From Roseiconus lacunae (GTDB taxonomy: Bacteria; Planctomycetota; Planctomycetia; Pirellulales; Pirellulaceae), in contig NZ_VSZO01000053.1 in assembly GCF_008312935.1 (NCBI RefSeq), forward strand, positions 372,001-436,000: DNA of 64,000 bases, written 5' to 3'. Below the pieces are notes generated by a model. It made no database searches and had not been told where the DNA came from. It worked only from the letters and a program-made list of their open reading frames with translations. A program made the translations under genes and the position numbers. The stretch's first letter is position 1; each line of letters starts with the position of its first letter. Shown one piece after another: positions 56,976-64,000 of the stretch.

Positions 56976-58225
56976 GCTGCCTCCTTCTCACCGGTCGCTT
57001 CCTCGTCGATGGATTCGCCATCGTCGGAACTCTCGGGGGTAATTTTCTTCAGGCCGACTCCGTCAGCGACGGTCGCCAAGGTGGTGATGACGACGTCTTC
57101 CCCGTCTTCAAGTCCCGCGGAAATGTAGGCGTAGTCCGCATCGCGTACGACAATTTCAACGTTTCGGATTTCCAGTTGATCGTCCTTCATCACCCAAACC
57201 GTATCGGAATCACGCACAAGTTTTCGCTCGAGGCGAAAGACGTTCTCGATCGGTGTGCCTTCGATTTCGGTTTCGACCAACGTTTCCAGGATTAGGGGCG
57301 GTTGATCTGAATTCTGTCCCAGAGGATCGGGAATCGAGATCAATAATCGCGCCAGTCGCGTCTGCTGATCGAGGGCACCGATCATGCGTCGTACGTAACC
57401 GATCCGTTCGGTTCCTTCTGGCCAAGAATCGGGATTGCGGAGACGGACGACCGAACCATGTTCCTCGTCGCTCTCTGGAAACTTTACCCAACGCAAACTA
57501 CGAACGGGGACGGCCGCGATGATCCAGTATTCGTCGATGCCGACTAACTGGGCGAGTTCGTCGCCGGTGGCGACCTGAGATCCAACGTTAATCGATCGGG
57601 TCAGGATTTGAGCGTCGAACGGGGCGAAGATTTCGGTGCGATCTAAATCCAGCTTGGCTCGTTCGATCGCGGCCTTGGCGGCGCTCACTTCGGCCTGGAT
57701 CGAAGCGATTTGTGGTTCTCTCAAAACGAGAGCACGGTTGGTTTCGTTGATCGTATCTTCGAGCAGCGCGAGCTCTTTTTTCGCGAGGCTTTGGCGTCCC
57801 ATTTCGATATCCAGTGACGCCTGGGCCTTGGCGAGTTCGCTCTCGCTGATCGCAAGGGCGTTTTCAAAGTCGGCCGGGTCGATCCGCAACAATAAGTCGC
57901 CTTGGCGGACCATTCCACCGGGCACGAAACTTGGCGATACCTCGATGACTTGGCCGCGGATTCGGGGGCTAAGTGTAATGTCTTGAGCGGGTTGGACTTT
58001 GCCCAGCACGACCAGACGTGGCGAATAGGTCTCGCGGGCCACCGTGACGGTTTCGACCAACGCCGACGATTTTCGTGTCGCAGTGATTTTCTCGGCTGTC
58101 GGCTCGGTACGATTGATAACGACGATCGCGGCGACCGAAGCGCCCAAGATAGCCAGGCAAGCGATCAAATTTCCAAGGACGCGAAGCCAGCGCCAAATCA
58201 GCCGTGAGTTGGATGCATCATTCAT
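56972..58225 (-). CDS. RND membrane fusion (adaptor) protein
   Basis: 417 residues from the ATG at 58225, chosen because it overlaps the outer-membrane factor stop by eight bases (ATGAATGA); the frame extends 16 codons further. A membrane anchor (about 12-35) is followed by the lipoyl-like half-motifs ([30 protein letters not shown] and [28 protein letters not shown]) around a long coiled-coil hairpin (about 115-190). A beta-barrel domain and an acidic tail ([19 protein letters not shown]) complete it. It connects the RND pump with the outer-membrane factor. Overlaps with both neighbours show one translationally coupled operon. Confidence 0.92.
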   Translation of the reverse strand: MNDASNSRLIWRWLRVLGNLIACLAILGASVAAIVVINRTEPTAEKITATRKSSALVETVTVARETYSPRLVVLGKVQPAQDITLSPRIRGQVIEVSPSFVPGGMVRQGDLLLRIDPADFENALAISESELAKAQASLDIEMGRQSLAKKELALLEDTINETNRALVLREPQIASIQAEVSAAKAAIERAKLDLDRTEIFAPFDAQILTRSINVGSQVATGDELAQLVGIDEYWIIAAVPVRSLRWVKFPESDEEHGSVVRLRNPDSWPEGTERIGYVRRMIGALDQQTRLARLLISIPDPLGQNSDQPPLILETLVETEIEGTPIENVFRLERKLVRDSDTVWVMKDDQLEIRNVEIVVRDADYAYISAGLEDGEDVVITTLATVADGVGLKKITPESSDDGESIDEEATGEKEAA

Positions 58226-59861
58226 CGAGTTCAGTATCGGGAAGACGATCGACCGTCCTGAGCAATTGCTCAAAGTCGCCGGAGTTGTCCGGTGCGATCA
58301 AGGGGGCAAGCGAATCCGATGACGCGGCGGCGGAGGCAGGGCCGGCTGGATTCAGGTTGCTGATCGGCGGGAGCGTTTCCGGCAAATCCGACTCGATCGG
58401 TTCACCGGTCGAGATTGAAACGCCGTCAACGACGGTTTCGTCTTGTATTACGATTGTGGGTTGGGGGCGGGGCTCAAATCCACCCGCGAGCGCAAGGTAG
58501 AGCGACACGCGGATCAGTAGTAAGTCTAATCGAGCGGACAGCGTTTCGCGCTGTAATCTTTGTCCCGCCGTGATCGCGCTTAAAACATCCAGGTAATCGG
58601 CTTCGTTGATCAAGTACTGCTCACGCAATTGATCGGCCGACATTTGAGCCCATTTCGCCTGGGCTTCGAGGTGCGTGAGTCGTTCAAGCTGGTATTTTTC
58701 GCGTGCCAGGTTGTCTTCGACTTCTGCGAACGCGTTTAGCATCGTGTCGCCGTATTCATTGAATCGCTGCCGGACGATCGCACTGTTCCGATCGACTTCG
58801 GCGCGTCGTTGACCACCGTCAAGAATCGGTCCCACCAGTTGGCCGCCGATCGACAGGAACCAGTCTCGGAACAGGTCTTCAGGCTTTTCCGCCGAGTTAA
58901 GCAGCGAACCGCTCAAGTCCAGTCGTGGAAATTGGTCACTGATCGCGGCGGCGAGGTCCTTGTTGGCTGCCATGAACGCCAAATAGTCACGGCGAACATC
59001 CGGCCGACGTTTCAATAGCTCGGCCGGCAGTCCCGTGTTCGGCAATGGCGGAAGGGCAGGCAGATTCGACCCGGGGCTGTACTTGGCGTTTTGTGGCATT
59101 TGGCCAAGCAGGATTGCCAGGCGATGCTCAAGAACTTCGATTTGTGACTTTACCACTGCGGACTGTTCCAGCGTCCCTTCGACCAATTGGCGCTGCCGCA
59201 ATACATCGGGGCTGCGAATCTGGCCGAGACCGAAGCGAGCTTCTTGTAGCGACAACCCCGTCTGGTTGGTTTGGATTTGCTCATCGAGCAATTCGAGCTG
59301 GGCATGGGCTTCGATCAGTGCAAACCATGTGCGCGTGACTTCGGCTGTCAATGCGAGTGCGATCGCATGGTAGTCCGCATGGGTAGCCGCCGCTCTCAGC
59401 CGCTCGGCTTCGACCTGAGACTCGATCCGCCCCCACAAGTCGACTTGGTAGGATGCGTCGAATCCCCAGAGGTAGCTATGATCGTCGCTGCCGGGGCCGT
59501 ATGTGCTTCCGATCGACGAAACCCCGTTCAAATCGATGAAAAAGTCAGACGCCTCGCGACGAGTGACGGCCCGTGCGGCGCTGAGTCGCTGAATCGCGGC
59601 GGCAAGCGTGAAACTGCCATCGAAAAGTTGGTTGATTTGCTCGTCGAGTTGCGGATCGCCAAACGAATTCCACCACTGATCCGGCTGGACGACGTCGCCG
59701 CTGGCGGAAAACGAAGGTGGAGGTTCGGCGCTAAACGTCCCAGTGGCTTGCCTTCCCGCACATCCGCCAATGATCAGCAGCGCGCAGCCGCCAGCTAAAA
59801 GCAACGCGATTGCCAGAACGAAGCGGAAATTCCTCTGAGGGACCAGGGCGAATCTGTTCAT
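58218..59861 (-). CDS. Outer-membrane efflux lipoprotein (TolC/NodT family)
   Basis: 547 residues, first gene of the efflux operon. The amino terminus is a lipoprotein signal with two Cys candidates ([19 protein letters not shown]). Two outer membrane efflux protein repeats follow: [79 protein letters not shown], then [36 protein letters not shown], characteristic of NodT-type factors. A carboxyl extension of about 85 residues is rich in Pro and Ser. It forms the outer-membrane channel for the adaptor and pump encoded downstream. The adaptor ATG overlaps the stop by eight bases. Confidence 0.93.
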   Translation of the reverse strand: MNRFALVPQRNFRFVLAIALLLAGGCALLIIGGCAGRQATGTFSAEPPPSFSASGDVVQPDQWWNSFGDPQLDEQINQLFDGSFTLAAAIQRLSAARAVTRREASDFFIDLNGVSSIGSTYGPGSDDHSYLWGFDASYQVDLWGRIESQVEAERLRAAATHADYHAIALALTAEVTRTWFALIEAHAQLELLDEQIQTNQTGLSLQEARFGLGQIRSPDVLRQRQLVEGTLEQSAVVKSQIEVLEHRLAILLGQMPQNAKYSPGSNLPALPPLPNTGLPAELLKRRPDVRRDYLAFMAANKDLAAAISDQFPRLDLSGSLLNSAEKPEDLFRDWFLSIGGQLVGPILDGGQRRAEVDRNSAIVRQRFNEYGDTMLNAFAEVEDNLAREKYQLERLTHLEAQAKWAQMSADQLREQYLINEADYLDVLSAITAGQRLQRETLSARLDLLLIRVSLYLALAGGFEPRPQPTIVIQDETVVDGVSISTGEPIESDLPETLPPISNLNPAGPASAAASSDSLAPLIAPDNSGDFEQLLRTVDRLPDTELDE

Positions 59862-60167
59862 GAACGTGGTCTAGAAATATTGACTTCTAAGCGGCAACCC
59901 CAATCGCCGAACTTCCAAGAAAGGAGTCGGAATGTGATGCCGAAATCATGGTGATTTTCCTTGCGCGGAGATTTTGAAAACGAAACCTTTGCGAATCCGC
60001 TCGACGGCACACTGCCGGCCTGAACCAATAGAGGGTGCATGCGGGATTGATCGATCATTGCCTTGCCGGTGATACTGGCCTCCCGACCGAGCGCATCGGC
60101 AGGTTCTTGAATAGCCAGCGATGCTTGCGACCGTAGTACTTTCCTCCGACCCCCGTTTGCCAGCCTC
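59862..60167. other. Divergent promoter region between the efflux operon and aroA
   Basis: About 305 bases. Contains the possible leader ORF at 59887-59949. The antisense ORF 59858-60577 is a shadow of aroA. Confidence 0.4.
59887..59949 (-). promoter_or_regulatory. Possible 20-codon leader ORF before the RND operon
   Basis: On the minus strand an AAGGA sequence lies 8 bases before an ATG (59949) that opens a 20-codon Ser-rich frame ending TAG at 59887, only about 25 bases before the outer-membrane factor gene. Such leaders can regulate downstream genes, but this may be a chance ORF. Confidence 0.3.
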
Positions 60168-61565
60168 ATGTCTTCGACCACTCCAGTTGATCCGCCCGTC
60201 AGCGTGACCGTGACAACCGGCGGCCCCGTTTCTGGAGCGATCCGCCCTCCGGGCAGCAAAAGTTTGACCAACCGTGCGTTGATTTGCGCCGCGATGGCCA
60301 GCGGGACGTCGACCCTGACCGGTTGCCTACGAAGCGAAGACACCGAAGTGATGATCGATAGCTTGCGAAAGTGCGGCGTGCGAATTGAAATCGACGGCGA
60401 TTCGATCCGAGTTGACGGGAGTGATCGCATTGCCCCGGACGAAGTCGAGTCGTTGTTCATCGCCAACAGCGGTACCAGCGTTCGATTTCTGACGGCGGCA
60501 CTCTCAGCAGCCGGTGGGCAGTATCGTTTGTCCGGTGTTCCAAGAATGCACGAGCGACCGATCGCTGACCTTGTCAATGCGCTCGCGGCAGTTCAAAACG
60601 GATCTATTATTTGCGAGTCACCCAACGGGTGCCCTCCGGTTCTGATCCAGTCTGATGGATGGCAAGGCACTTCATCAGTGGGGTGTGATACCCCAGGTTC
60701 TCAGGTTGTCTTGCAAGTCGCTGGGAATGTCAGCAGCCAATACCTAAGTGGTTTGATGATGGCGGCTCCGGTCGCGATCGAGAATGGTCATACTTCGGTC
60801 ACCATCGAAGTATTGGGAGAGCTTGTTTCGCGTCCCTATGTCGAAATGACCGCTCAGACGATGCGTTCTTTCGGCGCGACCATCGACATCCATGATCAAG
60901 ACGATGACGCTCGTGATCGCGACAATGTCTCTGTCCGCGTGATCGTGAGCGGCGAAGGCTATCGAGGAACAACGTACGCGATTGAGCCTGATGCATCGGC
61001 GGCAAGTTATTTCTGGGCGGCAGCCGCGATCACCGGTGGAAAAGTGACGGTCCAAGGGCTGACGCCTGACGCGATGCAAGGTGACGTTGGTTTTTGCGAC
61101 GTCCTTCAACAAATGGGTTGTACGTTCACACACGACGAAGATTCGATGACCATCGAAGGCCGGGCGGCGAATGGGATCGATGTCGACATGAATAAGATTA
61201 GCGACACCGTGCAAACGCTTGCGGTGGTCGCCCTATTCGCTCAGGGCCCGACGCGGGTCAGGAACGTCGCGCACAATCGATTCAAAGAGACGGATCGCAT
61301 CGGCGATCTTGCTTGCGAGCTTCGCAAGCTGGGCGCCGAAGTTGATGAGCATGAAGACGGATTGACGATCACACCGCCAAGCGGCGGGCCAAGTTCGGCA
61401 ACGTTAGAAACTTACCATGACCACCGGATGGCGATGAGTCTATCGCTGGCTGGGTTGTGTGCCGAAGGCGTCGAGATTCTGGACCCAGCGTGTACGGTGA
61501 AAACGTATCCGGAATTTTTCAAAGACTTGGAAGAGTTGATCGGTCGACCGCATCGTTGGACTTAG
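60168..61565 (+). CDS. aroA: 3-phosphoshikimate 1-carboxyvinyltransferase (EPSP synthase)
   Basis: 465 residues, near the usual 430-450 for the family. Joins shikimate-3-phosphate and phosphoenolpyruvate in aromatic amino-acid synthesis. Conserved blocks are PPGSKSLTNRALICAAMASG, NSGTSVRFLTAALSAAGG (phosphoenolpyruvate and glyphosate site), PRMHERPIADLV, SSQYLSGLMMAAP, DASAASYFWAAAAITGG, the catalytic-Asp region KISDTVQTLAVVALFAQG, HNRFKETDRIGDLACELRKLGAEV and TYHDHRMAMSLSLAGL. Nothing unusual in length or ends. Divergent from the efflux operon. Confidence 0.95.
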   Translation: MSSTTPVDPPVSVTVTTGGPVSGAIRPPGSKSLTNRALICAAMASGTSTLTGCLRSEDTEVMIDSLRKCGVRIEIDGDSIRVDGSDRIAPDEVESLFIANSGTSVRFLTAALSAAGGQYRLSGVPRMHERPIADLVNALAAVQNGSIICESPNGCPPVLIQSDGWQGTSSVGCDTPGSQVVLQVAGNVSSQYLSGLMMAAPVAIENGHTSVTIEVLGELVSRPYVEMTAQTMRSFGATIDIHDQDDDARDRDNVSVRVIVSGEGYRGTTYAIEPDASAASYFWAAAAITGGKVTVQGLTPDAMQGDVGFCDVLQQMGCTFTHDEDSMTIEGRAANGIDVDMNKISDTVQTLAVVALFAQGPTRVRNVAHNRFKETDRIGDLACELRKLGAEVDEHEDGLTITPPSGGPSSATLETYHDHRMAMSLSLAGLCAEGVEILDPACTVKTYPEFFKDLEELIGRPHRWT

Positions 61566-62121
61566 TCCTTCGTTTCCGCTAGGAATTGATGCCTGTTCTC
61601 TTAGCCGAACGGCGCTGTCAAACACGTCAACCGTGGCTAATGCCAGGCGGCTGATATCGCAAACGCACCGGCGATTTCTTCGATCAGCCGAACGGCATTA
61701 GCCGCGGTTACTGCGACAAGGCCATGGATAGCGCCATTCAGAAAATCTGCAAGTAGACGGGCAGGACACGTTGGAGGACCGTACGAATTGGGTTCTCGAA
61801 TAGCGAAACTCACCACAGGTTTCGAATGGATGTATCGCTGTGGCGAAAGCGGCGGCGCGCGAGGTGGCAACAAGCCTTGCGGCTGCTCATCGGTTGCCCC
61901 TCCCTTTCCTAGACTGCTCCGCTCGGCAGTGGGGGTGGTGGTTCAGGTTGCGCAGATTTCGACGCCTCTGGAGAAGGATAGCGAGTCTTCCGTAGGCGTT
62001 CGCGGCGTCAATGTGTGGGGAAATTGATGACACTGCCAGCTAAGATGGGTACAGCAAGCCGCGGGGCGACGTTCACCCTTCGCAGCCTTCTTATCTCCCT
62101 TTCTTGGAATCGAACGTCACC
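61566..62121. other. Intergenic region with a REP-like pair
   Basis: About 555 bases between aroA and the DUF1549 gene. Contains the inverted pair at 61629-61709. The ORFs 61637-61873 (-) and 61788-62027 (+) have no recognisable sequence. Confidence 0.45.
61629..61709. repeat. Dispersed palindromic element, arms in reverse order
   Basis: Inverse arm 61629-61655 (AACCGTGGCTAATGCC then CGGCTGAT), then a 27-base spacer, then forward arm 61683-61709 (ATCAGCCGAACGGCAT then AGCCGCGGTT). The order is opposite to the other copies, so it resembles the junction between two neighbouring units rather than one unit. Confidence 0.7.
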
Positions 62122-64000
62122 ATGGGTCACGGATTTCGTCCTTGGGTTCAATGCATCGGTGCCGCATGGTTGATCGGCACTTTCATTGTGGCAACTGGTG
62201 GGCAAGCCTTCGCCCAGAAAAAGAAAAAGCCCGCACCGCCAAAGATACGGCTACCCGAAAGCGTTCGATCGGCGCCATCTCACTTGATGGATGTTGAGCC
62301 GGCCGATCGCAGTCGGCGCACGGATCTTGAGTACGCGGCGTCTGAGCTAGATCACATGGTTGAGAAAGAACTCGCGGACAAGGGAATCGATCCCAATCCG
62401 ATCGCCAGTGATGAAGTCTTTTTACGCCGCGTCTATTTGGATGTGGCCGGCCGGATACCGACGTTAAAGGAGACGAGCGCGTTCTTAGAATCCAGCGATC
62501 CCGACAAGCGGGTGGAACTGATTGACGAATTGCTGAGCAGTCCCGACTGGGTCAGTCATTCGTACAACTTTTGGGCCGACACGTTGCGTTTGGTCGAACG
62601 GCCGCAACCGAACATTATTGCCGAACCCTATCTCGCATACATCAAGGATTCGATTCGGACGAACAAGTCGTACGACAAATGGGTTTACGAGATGCTGACC
62701 GCCGAGGGCAAAGTCTGGGAGAACCCCGCGGTCGGGTACCAGCTTCGCGATGACGGGATGCCGCTGCCCTATGTCGACAACACCGTGCGTGTTTTTCTTG
62801 GGACACAAATCGGATGCGCCCAGTGCCATGACCATCCCTTTGACAATTGGACGCAGTACCAGTTCTACGAATTAGCTGCTTTCACGACCGGGACTCGAAC
62901 GAGAATTCGAAAAGGTGATCCCGGTTTCGAGAAAACGAATCCGGCGAATAAGTTGATCAGTGACGCACGTCAACGTTATGACAAGGGGCGTGTCCCGGGG
63001 GCTTTCCAGCGTTTGCTGCGCGCGAATACCTACCGTGTCTCGGAAGTGAACGCAGAGATGCGTTTGCCACACGACTATGCATACGATAACGCGAAACCGA
63101 AATCGATCGTCAAGCCGGCGGTGCTTTGGGGAGAGATTCCATCGAAGTCGAAGAACGCGACGCGACGTCACCAATTCGCCGCTTGGCTGACCAGCCCGGA
63201 CAACGAGCAGTTCCGCCATACGGTTGTCAATCGTTTTTGGAAACGTTTCCTGGGAGTCGGCTTTGTCGAACCGGTGGATGATTTCATCGAGGATAGCCCT
63301 CGTTCGTGTGAAGATGCGATGGAGTTCCTTGGCGACCAACTGGTGCGTTCGGGGTTTGATTTAAAGGATCTAACGCGCATCATCCTTTACTCACGGACCT
63401 ACCAACGGGAAGCCACCGATTACAGTTTGACTAGCGGCGAGCAGTACTTTTTTCCTGGTCCGGTGATTCGCCGAATGTCGGCCGAGCAGGTGTGGGACTC
63501 GATGCTGACCTTGGCGGTTCGCAATCCAATGCCCTTTCAACGTCCGACGGTGGGCGAAATCAAAAACGCCGTCGATGTCGACTTTGCTTCGCTGACCTTT
63601 GAAGACGCGAAGTCACAGTCCGAAGCGTTCCAGAAAAGCTATTTCCTGCCAACCTACAAACGCGGGCTGAACAAACACAGTTATCAAGGCAACGTCTTGT
63701 GCCGTGCAAGTGAATTGCCATCGCCCCAAAACGCCGATCACTTTTTGCGTCAGTTCGGCCAAGGCGACCGAGAAACGATCGATGGCTCGGACGTCGAAGC
63801 GACCGTCCCGCAGATCCTCGCAATGTTCAATGGGCCAATCACCCACGTGATGCTCGAACCAGGATCGGCAATCGTCGACGAAGTACTCACGATCGAACAA
63901 GCTCGCGATCGTGTCGAAGCAATTTTTATGAGCGTCCTCTCGCGACGGCCAAGTCCGCGTGACCGGATTGCCGCCGCACGCGAACTTTCCAAGACCGCCA
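62122..64000 (+). CDS. DUF1549/DUF1553 domain-containing protein (partial, 3' end outside window)
   Basis: From the ATG at 62122 the frame is open to the window end (626 codons). Signal peptide at about 1-33 (LIGTFIVATGGQAFA). DUF1549 shows FLRRVYLDVAGRIPTLKE, then the haem-c-like motif CAQCHDHPFDNWTQYQFYELAAF (about residue 233). DUF1553 follows from about residue 345: HQFAAWLTSPDNEQFRHTVVNRFWKRFLGVGFVEPVDDF, LKDLTRIILYSRTYQRE and RRMSAEQVWDSMLTL. These large exported proteins are abundant in planctomycetes. They are usually paired with a DUF1501 gene, which could lie beyond the right edge. Confidence 0.88.
   Translation, partial: MGHGFRPWVQCIGAAWLIGTFIVATGGQAFAQKKKKPAPPKIRLPESVRSAPSHLMDVEPADRSRRTDLEYAASELDHMVEKELADKGIDPNPIASDEVFLRRVYLDVAGRIPTLKETSAFLESSDPDKRVELIDELLSSPDWVSHSYNFWADTLRLVERPQPNIIAEPYLAYIKDSIRTNKSYDKWVYEMLTAEGKVWENPAVGYQLRDDGMPLPYVDNTVRVFLGTQIGCAQCHDHPFDNWTQYQFYELAAFTTGTRTRIRKGDPGFEKTNPANKLISDARQRYDKGRVPGAFQRLLRANTYRVSEVNAEMRLPHDYAYDNAKPKSIVKPAVLWGEIPSKSKNATRRHQFAAWLTSPDNEQFRHTVVNRFWKRFLGVGFVEPVDDFIEDSPRSCEDAMEFLGDQLVRSGFDLKDLTRIILYSRTYQREATDYSLTSGEQYFFPGPVIRRMSAEQVWDSMLTLAVRNPMPFQRPTVGEIKNAVDVDFASLTFEDAKSQSEAFQKSYFLPTYKRGLNKHSYQGNVLCRASELPSPQNADHFLRQFGQGDRETIDGSDVEATVPQILAMFNGPITHVMLEPGSAIVDEVLTIEQARDRVEAIFMSVLSRRPSPRDRIAAARELSKTA

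Noticed and set aside
59858..60577. 239-codon minus-strand ORF
   Set aside because: It overlaps the start of aroA antisense and has no recognisable sequence.
61788..62027. 79-codon plus-strand ORF upstream of the DUF1549 gene
   Set aside because: No recognisable content and no good ribosome binding site.

Overview
The window comes from a planctomycete, most likely a member of the Pirellulaceae (Rhodopirellula-like). This is inferred from gene content: two sulfatases, a DUF1549/DUF1553 protein, a ThuA-like protein, a DUF1080 protein, a 1974-residue surface protein with the planctomycete ESLERRELLAGD amino-terminal signal plus RTX-like turns and a dockerin, a PEP-CTERM protein, a FdhF/YdeP oxidoreductase, and many exported proteins of unknown function. 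Genes are short transcription units separated by unusually long intergenic gaps. I saw no rRNA, tRNA, CRISPR array or prophage.

Layout. 1-876: start of a DUF58 gene running off the left edge. 1252-8604: type II secretion/pilus-like operon on the minus strand (secretin-N protein, GspE ATPase, GspF) preceded by two tiny ORFs. 9098-14639: methionine aminopeptidase, ThuA-like protein, PEP-CTERM protein, an unknown protein and a secreted TPR protein. 15170-24338: S41 protease with DUF1080 protein, leuC-leuD, a small membrane protein, queA, and two exported proteins. 24558-30482: giant repetitive surface protein. 30820-35644: thioredoxin-like protein with a coupled membrane protein, a sulfatase, and a molybdopterin oxidoreductase. 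35808-44704: methyltransferase-fold protein, glmS, pyrB with a PyrC-like partner lacking the zinc ligands, a SelD-N-terminal-like oxidoreductase, an exported methyltransferase and a membrane protein. 45101-52573: TonB-dependent receptor, TolC-like lipoprotein, HAD phosphatase and a second sulfatase. 52597-53757: a hairpin repeat array with a transposase-like gene. 53772-59861: translationally coupled tripartite RND efflux operon. 60168-64000: aroA and the start of a DUF1549/DUF1553 gene.

The most unusual structure is a family of imperfect palindromes (27-nt arm, 8-14-nt loop, inverted 27-nt arm) at eight or more intergenic sites. The same hairpin is amplified as a 93-bp tandem array directly upstream of a Y1/HUH transposase-like gene at 53144-53626, and array plus gene are bracketed by 63-bp direct repeats differing at one base. 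This looks like a REP/RAYT-type system of planctomycetes. Other items worth a look are the apparently non-catalytic dihydroorotase partner of PyrB, the secretin-N protein without a barrel domain, the methyltransferase carrying a signal peptide, and a possible leader peptide ahead of the efflux operon.
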